Below are positions 27,561 to 39,083 of a DNA stretch of 64,000 bases, piece by piece (within the stretch, counting starts at the first letter, position 1; the number at the start of each line of letters is the position of its first letter). The translations under genes were made by a program, and so were the position numbers. Below the pieces are notes generated by a model. The model was not told the origin of the DNA. It ran no database searches and worked only from the letters and a program-made list of their open reading frames with translations. The DNA comes from Malus domestica (lineage: Eukaryota > Streptophyta > Magnoliopsida > Rosales > Rosaceae): positions 28,335,501-28,399,500 of the forward strand of contig NC_091677.1 in the NCBI RefSeq assembly GCF_042453785.1, written 5' to 3'.

Positions 27561-27858
27561 GGTAGCTATTGGGCTTTTGCAGCAGCGAGAGCCGTTGAAG
27601 GAATTACTCGGCTTACAAATGGTCAATTAAACTTTGTCCGAGCAACAAGTGGTTGATTGTGATACCCGAACTGAAGACCAAGGTTGTGGTGGTGGCTACC
27701 TTGACGGCGCCTATGAGTTCATCAATCAAAACCATGTGATTAGCTCCGCAAGGACCGCAACGCCGGTGTTAGACGGTACATGGAACACCGAAGGCCCTCA
27801 TACTGCCAATATAACTGGCTATGAAGACGTGCCGATAAGCGATGACAAGGCCCTATAA

Positions 27859-28390
27859 GACTCACGTTGAGTTGTCAATTATTATGAATTAAATTACTTA
27901 AAAGGCAAATAACTTGATCTTCAAGATATTTGACTTTTAACGTAATTCAATATTGGTTAGTAAGAATCATGGAACCAAGATATATTAGTTGACTAATTGA
28001 AACCCTAATTAAGTAAGACTTATTGTAAATGCCTTGGTGGGACACCATTAAGATTAAAGGGTGATTTGGTGCAATCTTCCGATTACTATAACCGGCGAGA
28101 TTGGAGGAGCCCTAATCACTATAATAAGGGTGTCACTGATTTCACAACACACACATTTGATTCCGTGCAAACCTTATTATTGCTGAAAGTGAAACACTTT
28201 CGCTTGTTGAAAGTACAAGACTTTTTTGTCATTCGCAAGAGTCATGTCTTCTGTATGCCAAAGATATGTAAATTGTAACTAATTTATTGTAATTTTAGTT
28301 TATCAAATCCATAATCCTAATGTCTTGTTATTTTTCTTATGATTTCAGAAATTTCTTACAAATCCTTCTCAAGGCTTGCTAATCTACCTA
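27859..28390. other. Non-protease insertion inside psi-CP1
   Basis: About 515 bp interrupt the psi-CP frame between GATGACAAGGCCCTAT and GGCTTGCTAATCTACC. The same insertion is present in psi-CP2 (45807-47105) but absent from psi-CP0 and psi-CP3, so it predates the separation of modules 1 and 2. I see no ORF and could not classify it. Confidence 0.5.
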
Positions 28391-28410
28391 TTTCTGTTTG
28401 GGGTGTGCTA

Positions 28411-29145
28411 TAGGGGTGGATTCAAAAAACCGAAAATCGAACCGAACCGAAACCGAAAAAACCAAACCGAACGAAAAAACAGAACCGAATTGAAAAAACC
28501 AAACCGAACCGAACTCTTTTGGTTCGGTTTGGTTTTGGTGGTGTAGAAACCCAACCAAACCGAAATAATTAAATTATTATTTTTTTAATTTTATTTTTTA
28601 ATTATTTGATTTTATTATATTAGAATATGATACTTCGAACTGCTGCTTTGGTATGACTTGTTTGCTTTCCAATTCAAATTGTCTTCTCAGCTTCTCCATC
28701 TACAACAAAAATTAGAACTTATACCATTATATGCAATATTTCTGTTTATATCATTAAGTATATAAGAACACATATCTCAACTGCACTGCAGTTGATTAGG
28801 GAAAGCAAACAATGTATAAAAGTCTCATGAGTTTATTAAACACTACGAGATCAAAAATAAAATTCAAACTTTCTCACCTATGGCCAAGTATAGTAGCTTC
28901 TGTGGCCTAACAATTTTGAAAAGTAAATCAATATATTCAAAAATATTGATGAACACCTCTTCAAAATTTGCTGGTGGTGGAAGCTGAACACAGAATGTAG
29001 AATTTATATTATGTAACCACATATATGGATAAAAAAAATTCGGACCATAAAGATAAAGAAAATATAAAAAATTGTTACCTAGACAATAATCAAAATAAAT
29101 AGTATATTATAGAATGTTTATCTTATTGCTAGTGAAGAATACATG

Positions 29146-29217
<72 letters not shown>

Positions 29218-29488
29218 TGAATAAGGTCATACTCCATCATCATCGTCTAAAAAGAAATTTATTTACAGTTAAACTTTAAACCCAAAATATTTTAAAAAAA
29301 ACCTTTATGTTATAATTAGAGTTGAACTTTAAATATTTATTTTCATTATCTTTAAGTCTAGTCAGAATATTTATGTTATGATTGTGTTGGATATGTTAAA
29401 ATTTAAGATTTCAAAATTTTTCATTTTTTGAAAAAAAACCGAAAAAAATTGAACCGAACCGAACCGATTTGAACCGAACCCACCCCTA
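28411..29488. mobile_element. hAT-like non-autonomous element (1.08 kb)
   Basis: Ends are TAGGGGTGG and CCACCCCTA, with many AACCGAACCGAA repeats inside both ends in inverted orientation. The eight-base target duplication GTGTGCTA is at 28403-28410 and 29489-29496. The paralogous site at about 47118 has a single copy and no insertion, which proves the boundaries. There is no transposase ORF. A TA/GA compound microsatellite lies at 29145-29213. Confidence 0.9.
29145..29213. repeat. TA then GA compound microsatellite
   Basis: About ten TA units followed by more than 20 GA units, inside the hAT-like element. Confidence 0.9.
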
Positions 29489-29841
29489 GTGTGCTATCCA
29501 CACACCCATTTTTACTTCTCCCACACCCCTTGTTAATTTCTATCATTTGATATTCTTCAATTCATCTGATCCGACAGTCGAAAATTAAAAGGGTGTGAGA
29601 GAAGTAAAAAAGGGTGTGTGGATATCACACTCCTTTCTGTTTTCATTGGAGAAGATTTCATGTTAGTCCTATAACAATGGTAATTAAAGGGATATGTGGA
29701 CTATCCATCGACCAATGTGTTTCCGCTATTAGTCAAGGGATAGGTGTTGATGGAGAACATACATGGCAAAAGTATACCGCAAGTGGTGTTTTCTCAATGA
29801 AATAAGAACATGTGCAACTCTGGCGCAAGTGGTGTTTCCGC

Positions 29842-29984
<143 letters not shown>

Positions 29985-30034
29985 TCACATTTTTTATTTT
30001 GTCTTTCTCTTTCTATAAAAAATTAATATAAGAT

Positions 30035-30877
30035 TGTAGACATCTAAATTTGGGTAAAATAAATGTTGACCGATAATTGAAATTTCAACGCTTACGTGTC
30101 ACATAAATTTTACACGTAGCGTGTGACTAAACGAAAAATCAAAATGAATTGGAAAAGTCATCAAACATGACACGTGTCAACACCTGGCAGAAAGAATTTA
30201 TTTCATCTTAATATTATATTCAAAATTAGGCCTTGGAAAATTCTATAAATAGGAAGCCATTTCATTCATTTAAGAAGGAGAATAGAAGAGGAATTCATAT
30301 ATACATTTCTTTACTCCCAAATTAGAAGAGAATTTCCTAAATCCTTGAAGCTTTGAAGTTCTAAAGCTTTCAAGCATCCAACCTCCTAAATTCCCAAGAA
30401 ATCCCGAAGGATCAAGAAAGCCCTCTTCGTTCTTCGTCAAATCCTCCTTCAAGACCAAGCCCCGACGGCCCTTGAAGAACTTCCACCAATTCAAAATCAA
30501 GCCCCGACGGCCCTTGAAGAAAGTGTTCATCGGTTCATCTTAAGATCAAGCCCTAACGGCCATTTGGATCAACAACATCAACAAATTCACACATCCAACC
30601 GTTCTTCAAGATCAAGCCCAAAAGCCTTTGAAGATTCGTTCATCCATCAACCTTCAAGATCAAGCCTAAAAGGCCCTTGAAGAAATTTCCAACCGTTCAT
30701 CCAAGATCAAGCCTGGACGGCCCTTGGATCAATCGCATATCCACAAATCAACACCTTACGGAGATCGAATCAGAGGATCAAATTTGAGAGAGATTGTAAC
30801 CCCAAAATCATTAATACAAAATATTATTTTGTACACGTGTTCTTGTCTCGTTCATCGCAGGAATTTCCGTGTTCACA
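30035..30877 (+). repeat. 5' LTR of the 12.9-kb element
   Basis: An 843-bp LTR starting TGTAGACATC and ending TTCACA. It contains ACACGTGTCA, a TATA box at 30244-30251 and a minisatellite of 30-40 bp units built on CAAGATCAAGCCC...CCCTTGAAGAA. The 3' LTR is 36 bp shorter, mainly because of one repeat unit. Confidence 0.95.
30244..30251 (+). promoter_or_regulatory. LTR TATA box
   Basis: TATAAATA, conserved in the 3' LTR near 42370 and in the truncated LTR near 13871. Confidence 0.7.
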
Positions 30878-30903
30878 AATTTGGCACGCCCGGTGGGATA
30901 ATT
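30878..30903 (+). other. Primer binding site
   Basis: TTTGGCACGCCCGGTGGGA begins within three bases of the LTR end. TGG matches the complement of a tRNA CCA end. I did not identify the tRNA. Confidence 0.65.
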
Positions 30904-30945
30904 CTCTACCTCTCATCTCTATCTTTGAATCCGCAAAAAGCACAA

Positions 30946-33900
30946 ATGGCATCAAAGAAGGCTCAAGTTGTTCTCGCAGCCAATGCAAGGAACAAGAACG
31001 TCATCACCGCATGCGGTGTCACTTCGGGCGTCCCAACTCGAAGCAGGGCAAGAGCTATTTCTGCTGCCTCTTCTACCCCTACATCAACTCCGCCAAAGGA
31101 ACAAGAGCACCCGAGGCACGAACCTGTGATCACCTTGGCCTCGCTAAGGGCGCCAAGAAAGGAAAGCCCAAGGAAGTACTCTGGTTCCACTCTTTCCGAT
31201 GTCGACTCAAGCGGCAGCTCAGCCATGCAAGTCATGACTACTAGAGCTACTTCAATAGATGAGCAGCTGACTTATATGAATGAAGTGATCGCAAGGCTAA
31301 CACGGATTGTGGAAGAAAAAGACCAGCAAATCGCCTTACTCGTTAACCACCTAGATGTAAAGCCCGACGTGAAAATTGAGCAAGAGGATGATCCAGTAAA
31401 AAAGGAAAACGACGAGGATGAAGAGGCTCATGCGGAGAAAGTCGAAGAGAAACTAAAGCTAGACCAATCAGCGGCACTCATGGGATCTCTCTCTATCCAG
31501 CAGCTGCAGGAGATGATCGCCAGCACCATCAAGGCACAGTACGAAAGAAGTTCACATGACTCCGTACTATACTCAAAACCCTACTCCAAGAAAATTGACG
31601 TTTTGAAAATGCCGATGGGTTATCAGCCACCAAAGTTCATGCAGTTCGATGGAAAAGGAAACCCGAAGCAACACGTCGCCCATTTCATTGAGACTTGCAA
31701 CAACGCGGGGACAGAAGGAGATTACCTCGCTAAGCAGTTTGTACGCTCGCTGAAAGGAAATGCCTTTGAGTGGTACACGGACCTAGAGCCTGAGTCCATC
31801 AACAGTTGAGAGCAATTGGAAAAGGAATTCCTCAACCGCTTCTACAGCACCCGCCGAACTGTGAGCATGCTAGAGCTGACGAGCACGAAGTAATGTAGGG
31901 ATGAGCTAGTCGTGGACTACATCAACCGATGGCACAATCTAAGCCTCGACTGCAAGGACAGGCTCTTGGAGATCTCTTCAATCGAGATATGCGTCCAAGG
32001 CATGCAATGGGGGTTACACTATATCCTTCAAGGCATCAAACCACGGACATTTGAAGAGTTAGCCACCCGTGCCCACGACATGGAGCTAAGTATTGCCCAT
32101 CATGGGAAGAAAGAGCCAATCACCGACTTCAAGAAGGATAATGTGTTCTCCCCAAATGTAGACAAGACTGAGAAGAAACCCCCCAAGGAAGCGTTCACTG
32201 TCAGCACTGCGCCCGTCAAGACCGCCTCCGCACCTATTAAGATCTCCTCCAAAACCAAAGCAAATGAGATAAAGAGAGGTGAGCCTCCTTGCACCCAAGA
32301 CTGGTACAAAAGCACATTGAGGGAATTGGAGCAGAAGGCGTACCCTTTTCCTGACTCAGACATGGATGCAATGTTAGACGACTTGCTGGAAAAGAAGGTA
32401 ATCGAGCTACCCGAATGCAAGCGGCCTGAAGAAATGAATCGCATAAACGATCATAAATACTGCAAGTACCATCGAATCGTGAGCCATCATGTGGGTAAGT
32501 GCTTCGTCCTTAAAGAGCTCATCATGAAGCTAGCACAACAAGGGCGAATCGAGCTCGACCTCGAAGACACGACCGCAACACATACTACTACAATTGCATT
32601 TGGATCTTTCGATCCCGTGCCTCTCCAAACAACACCTGACCATTCCTATCAATGCTCAAGTTGCACGATACCTTCTGCGCAACCATTGCCGGGGGCAAAC
32701 GAACAAGATACATATACCGATGATGAAGAAGGATGGACATTGGTGACCTACAAAAAAACAAGGAAACCAAAACCACAAGCTACAAGACAAAAGGTGGAAC
32801 AAGTGAGAAAGGACTGTGGCCGCAACAGTAGGAAGCCCAAAAGAAACGTAAAAGTTGATAAGCCAATGTATGTTGGGGAACCTATGGAGCAAGAGCCTCG
32901 CATTCCTGTCTCCTTGCACGAGTACTTCCCGAATGACTTTTTCCAACAGTGTACTATCGCTGCATGCCACATGGTCGAAGTAGAAATGGAAAAACCTTCA
33001 AAAGGAAAAGATATCACCACTGAGGGAGAAAAAACTCTCACGCTCGAAGAGGGTCTGCCAACACACTTTAGCATTGAGGAAGCGCTACGATTACCAAAGA
33101 AGATGCGAAAAGCATTAGCAGCGGTCTTGGAAAGTCCCAATAACCACAAAGTGCAAGAAAGCAAGAACGAAGGCTTGAAGCTTCGGCCACATGAATGTGC
33201 CACATGCTGTGCCATCGAGGACGCAATCCACTTCACCAACGAAGACTTGATGCTAGGATCCAAGCCTCACAACCGTCCCCTCTTCGTCTTTGGGTACGTA
33301 AGGGAGCACAAAGTCAACCACATGCTTGTGGATGGTGGATCAGCCATAAACATCGTGCCAAAGTCAACAATGACTACAATCGGCATCAAGGCGGATGAAC
33401 TGTCCCTAAGTCGTCTATTAATCCAAGGTTTTAATCAAGGATGACAAAGAGTAATGGGCATGATTCGAGTGGAAATGACTATTGGTGAACTCAAGTCAAG
33501 CACGATATTCCACGTGATTGATACAAGAACTTCCTACGGCTTGCTCTTAGGAAGGCCTTGGATCCATGCGAATGGAGTAGTACCGTCCACCCTTCACCAA
33601 TGCTTAAAATTCTACCGAGAAGGAGTGAAGGTGATTTATGGCGACACCAAACCATTCACCGAAGCCGAATCACATTTCGCAGATGCCAAGTTCTACATGG
33701 ATAAAGACATGGTGCCCGAAGCTCTTCCAAAAGAGATTAAATCCACGGGTAAAGCAACACCTAAAAAGCAGGAGTGGCAAGCCATGCCCAAGAAGCAAGA
33801 AAGAAAAGCCATGCCGTCTTCAAGCAAGAACGATGATGAGCTTGCTAAACCTGCAACAACCAAAGGGAGTATGACACCCTCAAATGGATCAAACACATCC

Positions 33901-35097
33901 ATTTTTCGATACATCCCGATGTCAAGAAGAAAGAATGGTCAATCCCCGTTCGAAACTGAAGCAAGCAAAGCCGATGCACAGCGGCACATGGATAATGTAA
34001 AGTTGCTCAAGATGAATGCAGTTTTACCTCTGACACAGCTAAGCAACGCTAAGGTTGCAAGATTACCACAAGGCTTCGCAAAAGCTCTACCAAAGGGGGT
34101 GGAACCAAGCTTCCTCCCAACCAAGAGGACCAAAGAAGGTTTTGATCCAAACGCCTACAAACTCATGTCAAAAGCTGGGTACGACTTCGCTTCTTCTTCG
34201 AATCCTGGGAAAAAGGTTTCAAACACCGTCAACAATAAAGAACGTGACCTCACCGAGACTCAAAAGAAGTTGAAGAAGCATGGTTACGATGTTAACAACA
34301 ACAAAGCTGGACTTGGCTTCACACCAAATGCACCCGTGAAGATTTCAAGCAAAGCGAAAAATGCTAGCACTCAACACATCAGCGTGAGCATTGAACAAGA
34401 TCGAGAGGAGCCTAAATCCGCCCCTCGAATGCCAGTCTTCGATAGGATGAATCGTTCAAGACCCAGAATGTCAGCCCTTGATCACATTGGTGGTTAAAAC
34501 CGAACCTCCGTCTTTAAGAGGCTTAACAGGCCAACATCCCAAAACTCTGTTTTTGAAAGGTTGTTAAAACCTAAGAAGCAAAGCAACACGGCTAGCTCTC
34601 ATCCTCGTCAGTCAGCTTTGGAAAGACTTAAAGACAACATGAAGTTTTCTGGAAATAGGGAAACAACGTCAAAGGAAGAAAAGCTCGACATGCTAGCAGA
34701 AAAAGGCGACATTTGAAGCTCAATTCCTTTAAGGATGAAGCGCCAAGCAATCTTGGAGGTTGACACAAATGGACCACTGAAAGTAAGAAGGTGCACCATC
34801 ATCTACACCGGCCGATCTTCACGCCAACAAACCCAAGAGGACGGCACTGAAGAGGAGGCCCAAGAAGACAAAGAAGATGAAATCCTGGAAGAAAACGTCA
34901 CTTCCGGCTCTGTCAACTCAAAATCTTTACCTTAATCACTGGAGGCATGCTCTAAAACCATGCCAGTCAAGCCGAGTGAAGTTGAAGGATGGACTCATGT
35001 CACTCCGAAAAAACTGCACAAGAAGCATGTCTTCTCCACAAGTTCACCCATTGGAAAGGGGGTAAAGCAACTTTCGCCAACCTTCAAAGCGATGTGA
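30946..35097 (+). pseudogene. gag-protease polyprotein remnant
   Basis: A single reading frame can be followed from the ATG at 30946 to 35097. It is interrupted by stops ending at 31809, 31893, 33444, 34497, 34716 and 34935, but by no frameshift. It encodes a gag with a coiled-coil segment (EKDQQIALLVNHLD), the gag core (FMQFDGKGNPKQHVAHFIE, VDYINRWHNLSLDCKDR), an HDCKYHR-like zinc-binding region (DHKYCKYHR) and an aspartic protease (VDGGSAINIVP with LLLGRPW downstream). In active relatives, reverse transcriptase would follow; here the frame ends and unrelated sequence begins. It is oriented with the element. Confidence 0.92.
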
Positions 35098-35430
35098 AAG
35101 TGTTGAAGATGAGGAAATTTCGACACAAGGATCGACCATGCGCGATCTCTTATTCCTCAGAAAATTATTCAGCTACTCGGTCAAGGCTCCTTGCTATAAA
35201 GATTGTAAGGAACGCCTCTCCAGGCAGCAACCATCTCTTCCACAAGTTCACCAATGGGAAAAGGGGCAAAACAGCTCCTGTCAACCTCTAAAACAATGTG
35301 AAAGTGTTGGAGATAATGAAACTTTGACACGAAGATCATCCATCCCCACCACGATACGTGATCTTTTCCCAGAAGACTTCTTCAACTACTCAGTCAAGGC
35401 TCATTGGTATGAAGATGCGAGGAATGACTC
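35030..35430 (+). repeat. Internal direct duplication
   Basis: Two diverged copies of about 200 bp (around 35030-35222 and 35226-35430) share TCTTCCACAAGTTCACC, AATGTGAAAGTGTTG and the AGTCAAGGCTC region. It occupies the junction between the polyprotein remnant and the host-like fragments. Confidence 0.65.
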
Positions 35431-35742
35431 TCCCGGAGTGATTGACAACAAAGCTCCTTGTTCGCACGAGCCTAAACTGCACGACACCAACGCTCCTTGC
35501 CTGCATGAGTTGAAACTGCAAACGGCACCAAGTGCTCTTGGCCCGCAAGAGCATAAACTGCGTATGGCACAAAAAAAAAGTATTTGAACTACGTTATGAC
35601 TTGACCTCTTCTTTAAAGGGGTACGTAGGCAACTTGGAACTTCAAACTTTCGAGTACAGTCACATAAAAAAAAATAAGGATTTTATTAGAGGTTTGACTA
35701 ATAAAAGTCAATTTTATTACAAAGACAACAATTTCTTTGTAC

Positions 35743-35744
35743 TA

Positions 35745-35770
<26 letters not shown>
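35743..35770. repeat. TA microsatellite
   Basis: A TA run of about 14 units inside the 12.9-kb element. Confidence 0.85.
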
Positions 35771-35775
<5 letters not shown>

Positions 35776-35984
35776 TGGGGTATCTCTCCATTTTAAATGC
35801 CGTCCCCAAGCCAAGGAAGATGGAATCAGTCCTAAATCCAGTCAGTGCAACAATCAGGACAAATCTTTTTATTAGGCCTGAATTTGTGAGGCAGATTGTC
35901 AACTAACTACCTCTCCAAGGACCAGGACCCAGCCCAGGGCCAATCATGGGTCAAATCCAACGTCCGAGCCCATCGTCATCCATG

Positions 35985-36415
35985 CCAAAAGGGTCACGAC
36001 CAGCCCAGCAAAGTAGTTAAGTGGCTGATCAAAGCCGTTGTCGATGCCATCACTGAGCTTCCTTCTTTGAGCAATTCTTCGTTTCCTGACACGTTGAAGT
36101 GGCTCAGCGACGAGAAGAGAGAGAGCTGCAAGCTTGGCAGATTTGATTCGGCGGAGATTGAGTTTGATCAGAATAACCACCACAATCAGAACCAACCTGG
36201 GAATCAAAGCTAGCATCTTTCGTTGTCAAAATCTCCTTGCTCGAGTACTTCCGAGACCACCAAAGGATCGAGGTTTTTCCTTTCCCGATCGGAGATTCGG
36301 GTGAACCAGTCGACGGCCCGGAAGCGAGCAAGGGAGAAAGAGCCGACAAGAAAAAAGAGAAAGACAACGTCGAATGAGGAAACCCACTCTCGGCAATCCC
36401 TTGGGCTGCGCATCT
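35985..36415 (+). pseudogene. Captured TCP transcription factor fragment
   Basis: The reading frame at 35985-36210 has QPSKVVKWLIKAVVDAI, resembling helix II of the TCP domain in CINCINNATA-type factors, followed by ELPSL and SSFPDTLKWLSDEKR. In a second frame at 36223-36400 it has SPCSSTSETTKGS, LSRSEIRVN and an ARKRAREKE segment resembling the R-domain. The basic N-terminal half of the TCP domain is absent and a frame change separates the pieces. It lies in the sense orientation of the element. Identification is from memory of family motifs. Confidence 0.6.
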
Positions 36416-36419
36416 AGCG

Positions 36420-37740
36420 GCGGATGAGCAATCTCAGAGAGTAGCCGTCATCATCTCTCTTCTCTGATCAAAACTTCTCCAAGATTAGGTTCTTCCCTCA
36501 TAACCTCTTCCTCTTCCCCTCGAGTCCTCGACGTCGACCTCGCCGTGTCTTTTCTCGGCAGTTAAAGCTCGATTCTTAGTTTAAAGCTCGAGTTGTGGGG
36601 ATTAAAGCTCGATATCGATTCGTGGGGATCAAATTCCACCTGCAATTTCAGGAGTCGCGACCTGTGAACTCGCTTCCTCTCCATCTCAGACCTGTTTAGG
36701 CAGTCTGTGTGAATCATTCTCAGGTGTAGATTTGCATTAACCATGGTTGATGTGAAACAAGTTCTGGAAAGTGATGAACCGAGCTCTCTAATCGATCAGC
36801 TTGGTGACGCATTACTGGAACTAAATGCACACAATGATACTTCTGAGGACCAGGTTCAATGGGAAGAAATTGAAGAGCATTTCCGCAACCTTGAGACAAC
36901 ACTGAGAAAGAATTTTGAAGAGCTTGAAGCCAAGGAGAAGAAATTTACGAAGCAGGAAGCTGAAACCTGTGCTTCACTTGCGGAGAGAGGGGCATCTGTT
37001 ATTGCTAAAAAGCAAGACCTTTTGGATTGAGTGCAGAAGCTAAAAGATGTAGCTATTGCTGCTATTTTTTGAGGCACAAGTCATTCACCAGCTAACAACT
37101 TCAAAACCTGTGGATGATGGGGATAACCAAAGCAGCAAGCCAAAGCAATTGCTGATGAGTGGAAACCTAAGTTGGCTAATGCCGGCACTGATGCTGCCAA
37201 TGGAATTTCATTGGAAGCAGAGGCATTCTTGCAGCTCCTCGCTACTTTTAGGATTGCTTCTGAGTTTGATAAAGATGAAATCTGCAAGTTTGTTCTTGCA
37301 GTTGCTCACCGCAGGCAGACACCTGAGCTCTGCCGCTTTCTTGGTTTAACACACAAAATTCCAGGACTTGTTGAATCAATGGTCAGCGGTGGGAAGCAAA
37401 TTGATGTTGTACGCTTTATTCATATCTTCCAGCTTACTGAAAGTTGTCCCCTTGTGCCACTTCTAAAGACGTACTTGAAAGACTTGAGGAGAAATTCACA
37501 AGTGGACAACACAGGAGATGGTACTGGTGCACAGGATGATGTTAATGCAAAAGAGCTTGCTGCACTGAAAGCCGTAATAAGGTGCGTTCAAGAGTTCAAG
37601 TTTGAGGCTGACTACCCCCTTGACCCACTATAGAAAAGGGTTAATCAATTAGAGCGATCCAAAGCTGATAAGAAGAGAAGTAATGAATTTAAACGTCAAC
37701 AGCAAAAGAAGCAAAAAAAAAAAAAAAATTAGTGGAAGAT
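36420..37740 (+). pseudogene. Captured FRIGIDA-like gene fragment, intronless
   Basis: The ATG at 36743 opens a 95-codon frame with a coiled coil (VQWEEIEEHFRNLETTLRK, FEELEAKEKKF), the N-terminal signature of FRIGIDA-like proteins. A TGA at 37028 and frame changes follow. From 37172 to 37633 the FRIGIDA core is clear: AEAFLQLLATFRIASEFD, LAVAHRRQTPELCRFLGL, LVESMVSGGKQIDVV and PLLKTYLKDLRR. About 320 bp of possible 5' UTR precede it. FRIGIDA-like proteins act in flowering-time regulation; this copy cannot encode a full protein. The absence of introns across the core suggests capture from cDNA or from a single-exon region. Confidence 0.75.
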
Positions 37741-38000
37741 GGCGAGGCATGCAGGAAGAAGCTCAGGCTCTCCGGGGATCAGTCAGCTATCTCTACTCTT
37801 CCACCTTCTCTATCTCTCCTCCGCGTCACTGTCTCTTCAGGTCGTTCCGAGGTAGTGAAGCTGATATTTGATTCTGATGAATTAACAAGTGTGATAAACA
37901 GCACGGATGAAGACGGCCGGTGGTTGACCTGCCCTTCATTATGCTACCAGTAAGGGATGATTTGAGGTGACTCAGAGTTTGATCTCCCGTGGTCAATGAT
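37741..38000 (+). pseudogene. Captured ankyrin-repeat (gankyrin-like) fragment
   Basis: The stretch at about 37815-37925 encodes SSGRSEVVKLIFDSDELTSV and INSTDEDGRW, which resembles one ankyrin repeat of plant PSMD10/gankyrin-like proteins. Only a single repeat is recognisable, so the parent assignment is tentative. It continues directly from the FRIGIDA-like fragment in the same orientation. Confidence 0.45.
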
Positions 38001-38413
38001 GAACAGGCTGCTGCTTCACCTTCATTTTTGCTCCCCGCCGTCGGTTTTCGAGTTGGGCTTGACGCTCCAATCACCCACACTTCTTCAGGACGTCAAGCTC
38101 CAACTGCTTATGCACCTCCGCCATGGCTGCTGCTGCTTGTGAATGTGATTAACAAAAAACAAAGTTTGTCAACTCACATCTGCTTGCCTTTGTTGTTGCC
38201 TGTGAATGTGGTTAACAAAACCAAAGTTTGTCAACTCACACCCAAAGACCTCCTCTATCTTCTTGCCTCTGCTGCTGCATTTGAATCGGAGAAGAACTTC
38301 AACGACCGCTGTCAAACGATTAGCCGATCGTGAAGCTTTACGCTTTGCATCGCCTCAGTACCTCCAGCTTCTCCTTTCCCGCTGCAGGTGGCTGCCTTTC
38401 ATCCGATGCTGCG

Positions 38414-38448
<35 letters not shown>

Positions 38449-39083
38449 CATAAAAAAAAAAATTGGTGCAGTGACTGTGCAAATAATGGTCTCCGGAGAA
38501 GCAAATGAAATGCGGTGACTATTCAAATGCAGGTTCGTGATTGTGCAAATAACAGTAACTGTGCAGTCCATGATGATCTCTCAAACATCACTAACCCACA
38601 TAAGCAAAAGAATGTGATAAGGTGACTGTGCAAACAACGACCCGTGCTTGGAAAAGAAAACTAGAATGAGAAGTAATGATGGTGCCAGCACCACCAAAAG
38701 CAAAGAAAAGAATAGTGCATTAGTCACCATCTAAAAGGAAATGGGTGCATCAGGCACCATCTAAAAAAAAAAAAAAAGGAAAATGGTGGTGGAGACATAA
38801 TGATTGAAAGAAATAAAGTAAGGGAAGGACGGCGAATTTCCGTCTAAAAAAAAGAGGTGAAAGAATAGTGCATTAGTCACCATCTAAAAGGAAATGGGTG
38901 CATCAGGCACCATCTAAAAAAAAAAAAAAAGAAAAAGTGACACATCTTAGCTAGATATACGTTTTAGCATAACATACTGAATAAAATAAAGCATGTCCAT
39001 TGATATCTCTAAGAAATTACAAGTGCGTAAAAAAAAAAAGGGAAAAGAAAAGCAAAAGAAAAAAGAGGGAGCCTTCAAAAATG
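38001..39083. other. Element interior without recognised genes
   Basis: It contains a TA microsatellite at 38416-38445, a direct repeat of about 70 bp (around 38695-38775 and 38862-38935 sharing GAATAGTGCATTAGTCACC) with adjoining A-tracts, and short ORFs without support. It is the 3' flank of the antisense ORF. Confidence 0.5.

Larger units (their letters stand above)
28400..29633. mobile_element. Mutator-like MITE in psi-CP1, split by an hAT-like element
   Basis: The outer ends are GGGGTGTGCTATCCACACACCC and, reversed from the right, GGAGTGTGATATCCACACACCC. The nine-base flank TTTCTGTTT occurs on both sides (28391-28399 and 29634-29642), as expected for Mutator-type target duplication. The same MITE without the inner insertion is 147 bp long at 47115-47261. 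Confidence 0.85.
27561..29805 (+). pseudogene. psi-CP1, split cysteine protease pseudogene
   Basis: The first part (27561-27858) begins at the exon 2 border with codons reading SYWAFAA where CP genes read CCWAFSA, so the catalytic cysteine is tyrosine. A one-base shift at the LNFVRATS segment breaks the frame. EQQVVDCDT, GGGYLDGAYEFINQNHV and NITGYEDVP are still clear. Similarity stops at 27858, and a spacer of about 515 bp plus nested transposons separates it from the second part at 29643-29805 (GEDFM-like, IKGICGLSIDQCVSAIS, HTWQKYTASGV). The first part has no protease 5' exon. It directly abuts a KARI tail. Confidence 0.88.

Noticed and set aside
30724..30945. Upstream extension of the gag frame into the 5' LTR
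   Set aside because: It starts inside the LTR repeats and crosses the primer binding site; the ATG at 30946 fits the usual gag start.
32748..33263. 171-codon minus-strand ORF
   Set aside because: Shadow of the gag frame of the 12.9-kb element.
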